Assembly (NCBI GenBank): GCA_036874045.1
Contig: CM072335.1
Coordinates: forward strand, 15,272,001 to 15,336,000
DNA from: Cymodocea nodosa
Lineage: Eukaryota; Streptophyta; Magnoliopsida; Alismatales; Cymodoceaceae
Reading direction: 5' to 3'
DNA length: 64,000 nt
Shown in pieces: positions 12,213-23,166 of this stretch. The notes beneath the pieces were generated by a model. That model saw only the letters and a program-made list of their open reading frames with translations, was not told the DNA's origin and did no database searches. A program made the position numbers and the translations under genes. How positions within the stretch are numbered: position 1 is the stretch's first letter; each line of letters starts with the position of its first letter.

Positions 12213-14446
12213 ATGGTCTCCAAGTTTTACAAAGGTCGTGGCAGAGGAAAAGGCAAAAGCAGAAGAGATGCAAAAGGAAAAGAAATAGAGAATGATGAAG
12301 TTCCACGTACTTGGTTCAAGAAAATATTTTGAGTGGACAAAAGGTTAGAAGAACTTTATAAAGATTACTTCTTTTCTCAAGATATATTAGATGAAGTTAG
12401 ACAAGAACTTCAACATACTGATGCAAGTATTACATACATGGGTATTCAAAGTAAATATGATAGAGAATACAGAATGAAATGTGCTGAGATTGCATTTTTG
12501 GAACAGTATGCAAAATATTTGGAAAAAGGTGTAGGTTCATCAAATAGAACCCCTCAAACTCCTATAAACGGTACAAGACTACATGCATTTGAGGAAGAGC
12601 ATGAATCAACTATCCCTACTCCTTTATATTCAAAACAAGTAAAATCAAAAATTGCTGTAGACAAAACAAAAGTTGATAGTCTTCAAAAGGCTGTTGCAAT
12701 AGAAAGTGCCTTAGAAGAATTAAAGCAGAAAACTTTTATGGAGCAATTTGAAAAGAAAACAGCAATACTTGAAAAGGAGAAATAGAAATGTTATAGAAGA
12801 AGGAAAGTCAGAAAAATTATGTCTAAGGAAACAAAGTCTTTTGAAAAAGGAAAATCAGATGAAAATTTATTTCCAAAGGAAAATGTATGTCTAGACATTG
12901 TACCTTATTGTGCATTTGATAAACTCATCAGTTCCGAACACACTAAAACTGATGAAGATAATGAGACTTTATTTCCCTTGCTAGAAAACTTGAGAAGAAA
13001 TCCAAGTCAAATATGAGCTCAAGTTTTTCTATTAGTACAAGTCCTGATGATGTAGAAATTGACAAATTAGAGCATCAGGCACCTGACATTGAACAAGTTA
13101 TTGCAGATATAATTGACATTGTTGAGGCAGTAACTAGTTCAAAGGCTGAATTGTCTAGAGTAGCAGATATTGAAAATGTTAAGACTCTAGAAGAGCTAAA
13201 AGTTAACCAGCCTTCTACAGAATCTATAGAAGCAGAGTCTGAGAATTCACAACATGAATCAATGGAAATATCTGTTGAACAAAATGAACAATTACAGACA
13301 GATACACCGGTTGTAGAATTTATGGAAAAATTGTACTCTAAACATTCTATAGAGACTAAACAGATGAATGTTGAGCATATTGATAATGTTCCTAACACTG
13401 TTGAAGCTGAAGAATCAAGCTTACCTGAGCAGCTTCAAGATAATATTTTGGAAGAGGTACAACATGACATTCATTTTGCAAAAGAGGTTCCTGAAGATGA
13501 ATTAAACTCTGAATCACGGCTTCAGGTATCACCTTCTTTGTGTACAATATTAAAAATTCAAGGTAATGCAATTCATTTTAGATCTGAAGAAGCATTGCAG
13601 AAATACAATAATCTGATTACATGTCAGGTTCTGCATGCTCGTCCAATAAACTTCAGAAATTTGATGGAAATAAGAGATCTATTTGAGTTTCAAGGCCTCA
13701 TAAAATTCTTGCCAGTAGGAATGAAATGAAAGCAATACACAAAGCTTATTGCATCTTTTTATAGCAATCTGGTCAAGAATGGAAATTTTCTGAAAACTCA
13801 AATAAATGAACAGGAGTTTATGTTGTCTCCTGAGTTAATTTTTGAAGTTTTAGGATTAAAGAATGAAGGTGTTGTTGTTACCAACAGATTTGACATAATA
13901 AGACAACTGGAATAGAACATTCAGTCTTTATCAAAAATTCCAGATGTATATTCTGAAATGAGATTAATGGAAAATCTGAATGCAGAGGCAAGGTTTATTG
14001 CAAATATATTGCATGCAAATTTATTTCAGAGAGTTGGACACAATATGGAAGTCAGCAAAAGTTGTTTATATGCAACTTATAGCTTGACGAATAGAATTCA
14101 AATCAATTGATTTGATGTTTTCACTTCTCAACTACAACATATGAGTTCAAAGTTATTTTATGGTGATGCTGTATGTAGACTCATTGCAAGCCAATTGACT
14201 TTATCTGACTGGCCCTCTGAAACTAAAGGCATGAGAGCATTTAGTGTCAAAGATTTGCAAAAATTCCAGGCCATGCATAAACCTCAACAACAACAACAAC
14301 AACAAAGTTATTCAGTTCAAGCAGAACAGCAAACCCAGCTACGTCCTGACTTAGATGCAGTGCTTAACGACATCAGAAATGATATTAGGCATCTAGGAGA
14401 TAAAATATGTAATGCTATAAATGATATACTTAGGAGGGGTCGATAA
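12213..14446 (+). pseudogene. S1 ORF3: extra protein downstream of pol, broken
   Basis: It sits where some Sireviruses carry an env-like ORF, but no signal peptide or membrane helix stands out, so I do not call it an envelope gene. The start ATG at 12213 gives a basic N-terminus (KGRGRGKGKSRRDAKGK), possibly nucleic-acid binding. An acidic, low-complexity middle of roughly 300 residues follows. The conserved domain (HFRSEEALQKYNN; EIRDLFEFQGLIKFLP; LGLKNEG; IQINWFDVF) is at about 13560-14240, then a Gln run (14284-14305) and a C-terminal helix ending ILRRGR. It recalls the plant transposon-associated domain I remember as Pfam PF20167 (unchecked). Stops are TGA 12330, TAG 12783, TGA 13727, TAG 13913 and TGA 14108, with one frameshift near 12970. 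At each of the five stops S2 keeps a sense codon. Function is unknown. Confidence 0.8.
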
Positions 14447-14933
14447 CTGTTTTTGTTTGTTCCTGAATACAAAATGTAATGTTTGTATTACTTGTTTGAT
14501 TTGATTGAACAATACTTTTTTCTGTAAATGTCTTCAATTATTATTCTTGTTTACAGAAAGAGTTGTTGTAATTATATCTCTTATATACATATATATATTC
14601 TCTATAATTATCTTTTTGATTAATGACAAAAAGGGGGAGAAATATTATAAAAAGATGATTATGATCTTAATTGCATATATATATTATAAAAGGAGATGCT
14701 ATTTAAATGGTTATTGTAATCTGACAGATGATAATTAGAAAACTGATACTTACATAATTATTGACATCTGAGAGTTTTAGTTCTGAGAGATAAAATTTAC
14801 ACAAACAATAGAAATAAGCTTAAGTGAACTTAAGTCAACAAACAAGTTTGTTGAATTAAAAGTTAACCCAACGAAGGTGCTTTGTTGAGTTAAACATATT
14901 TTATAATTGATTTAATATGGCTTTGTCATCATC
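14447..14933 (+). other. S1 3' untranslated region with first PPT
   Basis: AAAAAGGGGGAGAAAT at about 14629 is a second, internal polypurine tract, a described Sirevirus trait. A dyad (GTTAACCCAACG ... GTTGAGTTAAAC) lies at about 14861-14894. Nothing is coding. Confidence 0.65.
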
Positions 14934-14947
14934 AAAAAGGGGGAGAT
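14934..14947 (+). other. S1 terminal polypurine tract
   Basis: AAAAAGGGGGAGAT directly precedes the TGTTGAGTATT start of the LTR. The same tract and spacing occur in S2 at 43873-43886. Confidence 0.9.
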
Positions 14948-15930
14948 TGTTGAGTATTTTTGTTTTGATGATGTGTGCTGAATGAAAATAATCATATTTG
15001 CTCAATTACTATTGCTTGTGAAAAGAAATTAAAATCATCAATTAATATAGAAAAAGCTTACTGATATAAATACTTGTCTGTATTGGATCTGAAGTTAATA
15101 CCTAGTCGTTTCGTTGCATTAATTTCTCATTTAGCTAAACGTTAAGTTAACGTGTGTTTTTATTGAAAAGCATGATCTGTTTTAATGTTATATCTTCTGT
15201 ATCATGAACAGTGCACGTTTAGACAACTCGTTAAGTTAGAGTTTTGTTTGTATAGAGGTCACGTGAGAACTCGTTAAGTTAGAGGCTTAAAGGTTAAAAT
15301 AGGTCACGTGATAACTCGTTAAGTTAGTGAGTAAAAGAAGAGACGAACTCGTTAAGTTAGTGTTATACACATGGTGAAATTATAAGTTACGAATGTTGTA
15401 TTGTATCACGTGAGGTGCACATGTTTAACTCGTTAAGTTAACATAACTAAATGCGTTGAGTTGCTATATTGAACACTAAGGCAACGCGTTAGGTTAGCGT
15501 TATAAACTAAAGTTGTTACTTTTGCACGTGGTAAAATTCTTATTATAAAAAGATTTGTTTATTACTGATTCGTTGAGTTATCATAACACAACGGAGATGG
15601 TTCATTGAGATAGCATAACACCACGAACTTAGTTCGTTGAGTTAGCTACAGTACTTGTCACGTGAAATGGCACATGAGGAACTCGTTAAGTTAGAAACGT
15701 TAAGTTATATATATACTTATGTTACTCGTTTAGTTAACATTAGAGTAACGACTTCTTATTACACTGATAAAAAAACTTTTGGACGATAAAGTTTATTTTG
15801 TAGGAAATTTTTCAGAGATCCAGGACTGATGATTAAAGAAAATTTGAAATATAAACGTGGGTTAGAACGTGTGTGTTTCGATGAAGGAAAAGGGAAAGAC
15901 GTGGAGAAGTGGAAAACTGGTAGATTATAA
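14948..15930 (+). repeat. S1 3' LTR, first 980 bp
   Basis: It starts TGTTGAGTATTTTTG and matches the S2 LTRs up to a point upstream of the TATA box, where it is cut. The U3 carries repeated CACGTGA(G/T)AACTCGTTAAGTTAG units (15260-15370) and CGTTGAGTT dyads (15570-15650). Sirevirus U3 regions are reported to carry clusters of repeated palindromic motifs, and this fits. Confidence 0.88.
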
Positions 15931-16524
15931 ATTAAGTTAATCTTAGAAAAAGTAGTAAATCCTACTAGAGCGGATTGGGCTAATAGATTGATAGATGCAC
16001 TTTGGGCTTATATAACTGCTTATAAAATGAGCTTAGGTATGTCACCTTTTAGGCTAGTATATGGAAAAAGTTGTCATTTACTAGTTGAAATAGAACATAA
16101 AGCTTATTGGGCATTAAAAACTCTGAACACTAATTTAAATCAAGATGCTAAAAATAGAAAAATGTAATTAATTGAATTAGAAGAATTTAGAAATGAAGCT
16201 TATTTGAAGACTGTAAGAGAAAAAGAGAAAATTAAATTCTAGCATGATATAAAAATTATTCCAAAAAGCTTTGAAATAGGACAAGAAGTATATCTTTATA
16301 TGGCTAGACTCCATAACCATCCAGGAAAATTAAGATCTAGATGGGCAGGACCTTACATAGTTCGAAATATTTATCCTTATGGAGCTATTGAAATTGAAAA
16401 TCCTAAGAATCAGAATATATTTAAAGTAAATGGACAAATACTTAGACTTATTCTGAAAACACCAAAAAGCTCCTTTGGAATTATGGAAGAAGTCAGAGTA
16501 TAGGACTACTCGAGCTTTACTTAG
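15931..16524 (+). pseudogene. G2 unit 1: integrase C-terminal part
   Basis: It begins in the integrase after the catalytic core ([19 protein letters not shown], near 15930) and matches G1 closely. It runs through [18 protein letters not shown] and the C-terminal domain (ARLHNHPGKLRSRWAGPY) to DYSSFT and a TAG at 16522. Several in-frame stops occur, including TAG at 16501 where unit 2 keeps GAG. The upstream side is a break against the S1 LTR. Confidence 0.85.
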
Positions 16525-17111
16525 TAGAAAATCAAATTTTATGTTGATAGATTAAAAAAAAAAATATTAAAAAACCATTAAAAAATATATATATATATAA
16601 TATAAAAATCGTTACAGTTCAACTGATTGGATCCATTGGTATGACCAGAACATAAAAATATATATATTAATTTTTAGAAAAAAAAAATGTTGGCTTTACC
16701 GAAACATAGTATCGGTTCAACCAGAAAAAAATATTTAGGTCTGACTAAAACATATTATCGGTTAAATTGGTAAAAAAAAAAAAAAAAACTATTATCTGTA
16801 GTATTTTTATTATTATGTTTGCTTGTACGGGGAGTCTATTGAGTTACACTTAACTCAACAAGCTTACTCCATTGAGTCTTGAGTTAGTCAACGAGCTTAT
16901 TCCATTGAGTTAACTATAACTCAACGGAGTACTGTAGCTAAGACCGCGGATGATATAGTAATAGTTGGTTCAAGAAATGACCCGATTACCTGCCTAAACT
17001 TAGGGCTTATTTAAACTAAAACCTAAGGTTTTGGGGGCATTATCTGGCAAATTATTTAGAATCTAGAACAGTAGAAATTAGAGCGATTCCGTGTTGTTGA
17101 GTAACTCCACG
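16525..17111 (+). other. G2 X spacer, unit 1 (possible promoter for ORF3)
   Basis: This is AT-rich noncoding DNA between integrase and ORF3, with a poly(A) run near 16772-16787. Words like CCGAAACATAGTATCGGTTC come next, then a dyad array (16835-16940). A TATTTAAACTA TATA-like box lies near 17008, about 100 bp before the ORF3 ATG. The same order recurs at 20380-20934. Confidence 0.5.
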
Positions 17112-18557
17112 ATGAGGAAGATGACACCTGAATTCTGGGAAGAGGCTGTTGATACATCAGAATTTCTAAAGGAATCAAAAGAATGGCACACGCGGTAGAA
17201 GATCAGAAATACGACGAGAGAAAAAGAGTTACAGAAGGTAGAATCTGAACTTTTTAGATTAAGAAGAGATTTAGTAGAATTAGGTATACAAATACTACAA
17301 ATAATGGAGACACGAATTAGAGTGGCAACTGAAAGTGCAGTAAGTAAAGAAAGAAAAATAAGGCCAAGTAATGAAGTAGCCCTAGAATTAATCCAACATA
17401 AGTCCCGGCTTTGGTTCAAAAGACGAATATGTAGACGAGCTAGATGGGCGATCTGGTAGCAAGAAAGAGTAGAAAATGAAGAGGTTGAAAGAAGCCATTT
17501 GGACAAAATTCACAGATTCCACTAATGAACAAGAAACTCTTCAGCAATTTATGGAAAGAATTCAAGACAGAGTGGAGAGTTTTTCCGACTCACCACCATA
17601 GACAAAAGCAAAAGCAAAAATTCAAGAATCTGTAGAGAATGTTCAAATGCAGCCTATGTTAGAGGAAGAGCAAGTACAAACCCCTCTAGAACAACAAAGT
17701 CACCTTCCTAACCTGATTGAACAACAATTTTGAATGAAGTACATTTTTGTAGTCAGTAAGCTTATACCAAATACCAAGAAATAAGGGGTTACGACATTAT
17801 TTACAATAAACCAGTAAATTAGGATGGAATGCAAGAAATCAAAGATCTATTTGAATTCCAAGGTCTACTGCAATTCATTTCTCAAGAGAGAGGGTATGTA
17901 GTATATGAGAATTTAGTGCCCTATTTTTATGCAAATTTAAGAGAAGGAGAAAGATGATTAATTTCCAACGTGGAGGAAGCTGATGTACAGATAACACTAG
18001 AGCTTCTCCACAACATTTTTGGATTGAAGAATGAAGGACTAAAAATTTTGGAAGACACAACTGCCGTCGAGTGGACTAAACAGGAAATCAAAGAATGTTT
18101 AGCTATCAATCCTGGTGTGCCTTTATTAAACAGATTGAAGCATTTAAGTGGTAAAGCACACATGGTAGCTAACATTCTGATTAAAAATGTCTATCAACGA
18201 CAGGGCCATGACATAGAATTAAGTCAATTTGTTAAATGGGCCACATATGCAGTTGTAAATATGATTCAAATAAATTGGTCTGTAGTTTTTATCTCCAAAC
18301 TGAAAGCAGTAAAGAAAAAATTGTTTTATGGAGATTTGATTCCACTGCTGATGATGGATTGTATTGATTTCACGAAATGGACATCAAAAAGGATCAGATC
18401 AAGAACCATTTCAGTGAAAGAATACAGAAATTTTGTAGCTGTAGAGATAGTTGTACCTTCTAGAGGCATTATAGGAGCTGTAGAAAGAATTAATCAATTA
18501 GAACTTCAATTAGAAAAACTCCAGAAGGAAGTAGATGAACTTAGGAATAGAGATTAA
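17112..18557 (+). pseudogene. G2 unit 1 ORF3, internally deleted
   Basis: This is the gypsy homologue of the S1/S2 ORF3. The conserved domain reads EIKDLFEFQGLLQFIS (17835), then IFGLKNEGLKIL, MIQINWSVVF and KKLFYGDLIPLL, each alignable with the copia protein. The C-terminus is a heptad-like coiled coil (INQLELQLEKLQKEVDELRN). Compared with unit 2, about 780 bp is missing between two AGAAAGxxxxGAAAATGAAG-type repeats (after about 17462). It has stops near the 5' end and a small deletion near 17505 that shifts frame, while the last 195 codons are open. The role is unknown. It lies between pol and the next gag. Confidence 0.75.
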
Positions 18558-19493
18558 ATTGTATTGTTCGTCTACTTGTGTAAAATTGTATGATGTACTT
18601 GTAATGTAATTGATTCATATTAATGAATATAAATTGTTCAGATGCAATTTTCATACGTGTTTTGGATGTGAAATGAATGGAATGTATTGACTGTTATATA
18701 TATTTTGAGGAATATTATGAAAGAATGTTTAATAGATTTACAATTTGTTGAATGACAGGATAAATGCTTAAAAATTTTTGCAAGTTGCAAGGTAAAATGT
18801 AAATTCTGCATAACATAAAATGACCTGCAAGTTAAATCTTTATATAATGGTTAAATTTAAACGAATTTTGATTAGAATGATGCATTAATGACATAGATTT
18901 AACTTTATTTCAGTTAACAGAATAAAAAAAGAAAAGAACAGAGACGTACTTACAAGAGTAAAACTTAGGGGTTGCTAAGTGTTAACTCAACGAAGTAAAT
19001 CCGTTGAGTTAAATGTAACTCCACGAGGTCAGCAATATAATATAAGGTCACTCCGTTGAGTTATCTGTAACTCAACGAAGTCAGTCCGTGGAGTTAGCAA
19101 CAGTAACCGACTTTGTTCGTTGAGTTATCTGTAACTCAACAAGGTTAGTTCATGGATTAAGCAGAACAGTTATTCTTTTAACCACAAACGAAACTTCGTC
19201 GGTTTAGCGGTTACCAAAATTTGAAATTAGTAGTGGTACACGTACCCATAAAAATAGGAACCACGATGCACGTTGCAAGACACGTGCTTGCAACAAGATT
19301 TATTCACTTTATAGATGTGCAGTATATATATAAAACAGAATGTTATTTATGAGTTACCAATACTTTTAAAACAAAGGAGAATGCGTTGGAGGAATTGGAA
19401 GGAGAAGCAGCTGATTCAACTTCATCCGACAACAAATATTTATTGAATGGAAAGCTTTAGACTGGTATGTAATTAATCTTCTGCTATTTATTT
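18558..19493 (+). promoter_or_regulatory. G2 Y spacer, unit 1: dyad array plus TATA upstream of gag
   Basis: About 930 bp is noncoding. Four or more TAACTCAACG/CGTTGAGTTA arms lie at 18980-19150, a TATATATATAAAA box at 19322-19335, and a splice-donor-like CTG/GTATGTAATT at about 19463. The gag ATG (19494) follows at once. Unit 2 (23167-24026) has the same sequence. This looks like a promoter region, yet it contains no recognised LTR ends. Promoter activity is inferred. Confidence 0.45.
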
Positions 19494-20165
19494 ATGAGCA
19501 CATGGACCCATTCTCTAAGCACTAAACGATTAGTAAGAACACCTACCTAGGAATTTTCATTGTAGAGGAGTATTGAAAAATTTTCTGAATTGAACTTTAA
19601 CGAAATTCTTTGGGGTGTAGCTAACCTTTCTTTAAAAGAGAGCGTAGAAATGGCTGCTCCAATAGAAAACCCACTAGGAGAGATTCTATATCCTGAATTA
19701 GTTGATGAACCTTCACGTATTCGATTGCCAAACTTTGAGTGAGATAGGTTTGAACTGAAATCTAATTATATTAGTCAATTGCCACATTTTCATGGATTAG
19801 AAAGAGAGGATGCCTATTATTTCCTTAGAGAATTTAATAAAGTTTGTCAAATGATGAAAATGTCGAACATGAGTATAGATGCTATTAAACTTAGATATAT
19901 CTTTTTTTCTTTAAAAGACACAACTAAGAGATGGTTATATACTCTATCGCCTGATTCAATTTCTACATGGACTGAATTTTGCTCTGTTTTTCTAGAAAAA
20001 TATTATCCAACACATCAAACGATTAAAAAGAAGAAAGAAATATTAATGTGTAGCCAAAAACAGGATGAATCATTCTGGAAATATTTTGAAAGATTTAAAG
20101 ATTTATTGACTCAATGTCCACATCATGCAATGAGTAAAGCACAATTAATAGAAAAACTAAAATCT
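19494..20165 (+). pseudogene. gag: G2 unit 1 gag, truncated
   Basis: This is Athila/Tat-type capsid protein: LPHFHGLEREDAYYFLREFN, FFSLKDTTKRWLYTLSPDSI, FLEKYYPTHQT and FWKYFERFKDLLTQCPHH. In-frame stops lie near the start and at about 19740. After [10 protein letters not shown] (about 20150-20165) it is fused to the integrase C-terminal sequence. This is a deletion of the rest of gag, protease, RT, RNase H and most of integrase. Confidence 0.85.
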
Positions 20166-20379
20166 TCATAACCATCTAGGAAAACTAAAATCTAGATGGG
20201 CAGGACCTTACATAGTTCGAAATATTTATCCTTATGGAGCTATTGAAATTGAAAATCCTAAAAATCAGAATATATTTAAAGTAAATGGACAAAGACTGAA
20301 ACCTATTCTAAAAACTACAAAAAGCTCCTTTGGAATTAAAGAAGAAGTTAGAGTAGAGGACTACTCGAGCTTTACTTAG
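20166..20379 (+). pseudogene. G2 unit 2: integrase C-terminal remnant
   Basis: Only the last 70 or so residues remain ([13 protein letters not shown] to [15 protein letters not shown] at 20377). They are joined directly to the truncated gag upstream. Confidence 0.8.
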
Positions 20380-20934
20380 TAATAAATTAATTTTATGTTT
20401 TTTTTTTTTTAAAAAATGAAATATAAAAAATCGTTGCAGTTCAACCGACTGGATCCATTGGTATGACCGAAACATAAAAATATGTATATTAATTTTTAGA
20501 AAAAAAATGTCGGTTTTACCGAAACATAGTATCGGTTCAACCGGGAAAAAAGAAAACAAAATTTTAGGTTTGACCGAAACCTAGTATCTGTTAAACCGGT
20601 AAAAAAATAGAAAAACTATTATCTATAGTATTTTTATTATTATATCTGTTTGTACAGGGAATCTGTTGAGTTATGCTTAACTCAACGAGCTTACTCCATT
20701 GAGTCTTAAGTTAGTCAACAAGCTTATTCTGTTGAGTTAACTGTAACTCAACGGAGTACTGTAGCTAAGACCGCAGATAAAATAGTAATAGTGGATCAAG
20801 AAATGACCCGATTACCCACCTAAACTTAGGGCTTATTTAAACTAAAACCTAGGGTTTTGGGGGCATTATCTGGCAAATCATTTAGAATCTAGAACAGTAG
20901 AAATCAGAGCGATTTCGTGCTATTGTGTAACTCC
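20380..20934 (+). other. G2 X spacer, unit 2
   Basis: A second copy of 16525-17111. It has CCGAAAC/GGTTCAACCG words, a dyad array (20665-20760) and TATTTAAACTA near 20829, ending at the ORF3 ATG. It has no coding content. Confidence 0.5.
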
Positions 20935-23166
20935 ATGATGAGGAAGATGACGCCTGAATTCTAGGAAGAGGCAGTAGACACCGCATAGTTTCTAAAGGAA
21001 TCTGAAGAATGGCACACGCAGCAAAAGATCTGAAATGCAACAAGAGAGAAAGAGCTACAAAAGGTAGAATTAGAACTCTTTAACTTGAGAAAAATTTTGG
21101 TTTAGTTAGAAATACAAATACCATAGATAATGGAGACACGAATTAGAGTGGCAACTGAAATTGCAGTAAGTAAAGAAAGAAAGATACGGCCAAACAATGA
21201 AGTAGCCCTAGAATTAATCCAACGTAAGTCCCGGCTCTGGTTCAAAAGAGGAATCTGTAGACGAGCTAAATGGGCGATCTAGGAGCAAGAAAGGAAAGAA
21301 AATGAAGAAGAGGCAACTGAAGAACAAGAGGAACCAACTGCTAAAATACTTGTTCCTGAGGAACAATAGTTAGTACCTCAAGTTCAGCCAACAGAACCAT
21401 TGCCACGAGTTGCATTTGCTTGGCTGAGAACTGAAGAAGAAGAGAAAGAATTTACTAGCATGGTCAAGACAGCAAGAGACCAAGGTAATACTCAAGAAAT
21501 AGCTACGGCTAAGGCACATATTTTATATGATGCCATTAAGAGAAAAAGGGTCGAAGAAAGGATAAGAGCCCAATACAAAATAAAAGTTAAACACTATCAA
21601 GCAGCAACTAAATCAAGTGTTGCAAGAGAGACTGGTCCTTCAAGACCAGCAGTTATAAAAAGAGTTAAATAGGAAGAGCCAGTACCTGTGGCTCGAAGGC
21701 CTGCAAAGCCTACTTTTGTGGATTTAATTTCAGAAGATGAAGAGGAAGAACAGGCACAACTAATCAAAAAAAAGAAAGGAAAAGAAAAAGTGCCTGAATA
21801 TGAAGAAATTAAATCTGAAGTACCAATTTTTACAGAGCCTGTGGAGCACATTTTTATTAACCTGTTATCCGATTCTGAGGAGGAATAGGAGGAGCTGCAA
21901 CAGCAGGAGCAAAGAAAAGAAAAAAATCAGGCTGAAATTAGTCTGCAGCCTGTACAAGAAGAAACAGAAATTAGGGCAGAAACTGAATTGCCCGTGACTC
22001 CATCCCAATCTATTACAGAATCAGAAAGAACAGTAATAGAACAGATTGGTAGTTAGGAGGAAAAAGAAAGAGCAGAAAATGAAGAGGTTGAAAGAAGCCA
22101 TTTGGACAAAAATAATTTCATAGATTCCACTGAAGAGCAAGAAACTCTTCAGCAAATTATGGAAAGAATTCAAGATAGAGTGGAGAGTTCTGCCGGCTCA
22201 CTACCACAGACAGAAGTAGAAGCAAAAATTCAGGAATCTGTAGAGAATGTTCTAATGTAGCCTATGCTAGAGGAAGAACAAGTACAAATCCCTCTAGAGC
22301 AACAAAGTCACCTTCCTGACCCGACTGAAACAATAATTTTGAATGAAGTACATTTTTGTAGTCAGGAAGCTTATACCAAATACCAAGAAATAAGGGGTTA
22401 CGACATTATTTACAGTAGACCAGTAAATTGGGATGGAATGTAAGAAATCAAAGATTTATTTGAATTCCAAGGTCTACTGCAATTCATATCTCAAGAAAGA
22501 GGGCATGCAGTATATGAGAATTTAGTGCCCTATTTTTATGCAAATTTAAGAGAAGGAGAAGGAGGATTAATTTCAAAAGTGGAGGAAGCTGATGTATAGA
22601 TAACACCAGAGCTTCTCCACAACATTTTTGGTTTAAAGAATGAAGGAACAAAAATTTTGGAAGATACAACTACAGTTGAATGGACTGAACAGCAAATTAA
22701 GGACTATTTAGCTATCAATCCTGGTATGCCATTATTAAACAGATTGAAGCATTTAAATGGTAAAGCACACATGGTAGCTAACATTCTGATTAAGAATGTC
22801 TATCAACGATAGGGTCATGACCTAGAATTAAGTCAATTTGTCAAATGGGCCACATATGCAGTTGTAAATAAGATCCAAATTAATTGGTCTGCAGTTTTTA
22901 TCTCCAAGCTGAAAACAATGAAGAAGAAATTATTTTATGGAGATTTGATTCCACTACTGATGGTGGACTGTATTGATTTCACGAAATGGGCATAAAAAAT
23001 GATCAGATCTAGAACCATTTCAGTGAAAGAATACAGGAATTTTGTAGCTGCATAACTAGCTGTACCTTCTAGAGGAATTACGAGAGTAGTAGAAAGGATT
23101 AATCAATTAGAGCTTCAATTAGAAAAACTCCAAAAGGAAGTAGATGAACTTAGGCATAGAGATTAA
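20935..23166 (+). pseudogene. G2 unit 2 ORF3, full length, one frame with 16 stops
   Basis: A 743-codon frame runs from ATG 20935 to TAA 23164 without any frameshift, but I count 16 internal stops: 12 TAG, 3 TAA, 1 TGA. The N-terminal third is charged and basic (IQRKSRLWFKRGICRRAKW). The middle is acidic with two DLISEDEEEE/LLSDSEEE patches that resemble each other. The last third is the domain shared with the copia ORF3 (HFCSQEAYTKYQ, EIxDLFEFQGLLQFIS, IFGLKNEG, KIQINWSAVF, KKLFYGDLIP), ending in a coiled coil. Where unit 1 aligns it keeps CAG at three of the TAG sites (22258, 22597, 22810) and CAA at one TAA (22441). Length and position resemble the extra downstream ORF of Athila elements. 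There is no membrane segment. Function is unknown. Confidence 0.8.

Larger units (their letters stand above)
8241..15930 (+). mobile_element. S1: Sirevirus-like Ty1/copia element, truncated at both ends
   Basis: The order is integrase (truncated), RT, RNase H, noncoding spacer, ORF3, two PPTs and the first 980 bp of a 3' LTR. Sirevirus affinity rests on the extra ORF downstream of pol, the repeated AAAAAGGGGGAGA tracts and the close match to S2, which has an initiator-Met primer site. The left end joins G1 RT inside the integrase gene. The right end joins gypsy integrase on the other strand. Neither junction shows an LTR end or target duplication, so both look like recombination or deletion breaks. 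Confidence 0.85.

Noticed and set aside
13075..13398. Minus-strand Ser/Thr-rich frame opposite S1 ORF3, also at 41976-42278
   Set aside because: Conserved only because the plus-strand ORF3 is. It is antisense to an acidic low-complexity region.
12213..14446. ORF3 as an envelope gene
   Set aside because: The position fits the Sirevirus env-like ORF, but I see no signal peptide, transmembrane helix or fusion motif, and the N-terminus is basic and low-complexity.
15240..15700. Regularly spaced short repeats resembling a CRISPR array
   Set aside because: The repeats are inside an LTR U3, vary in sequence and spacing, and the setting is a plant nuclear genome.
16525..17111. X spacer as a short LTR
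   Set aside because: No TG/CA ends, PPT or primer site could be defined, and it shares only the dyads with the Y spacer.
17078..17506. Minus-strand frame of 142 codons opposite ORF3
   Set aside because: It is a shadow of the plus-strand ORF3, with Ser/Leu-rich composition and no conserved motif.
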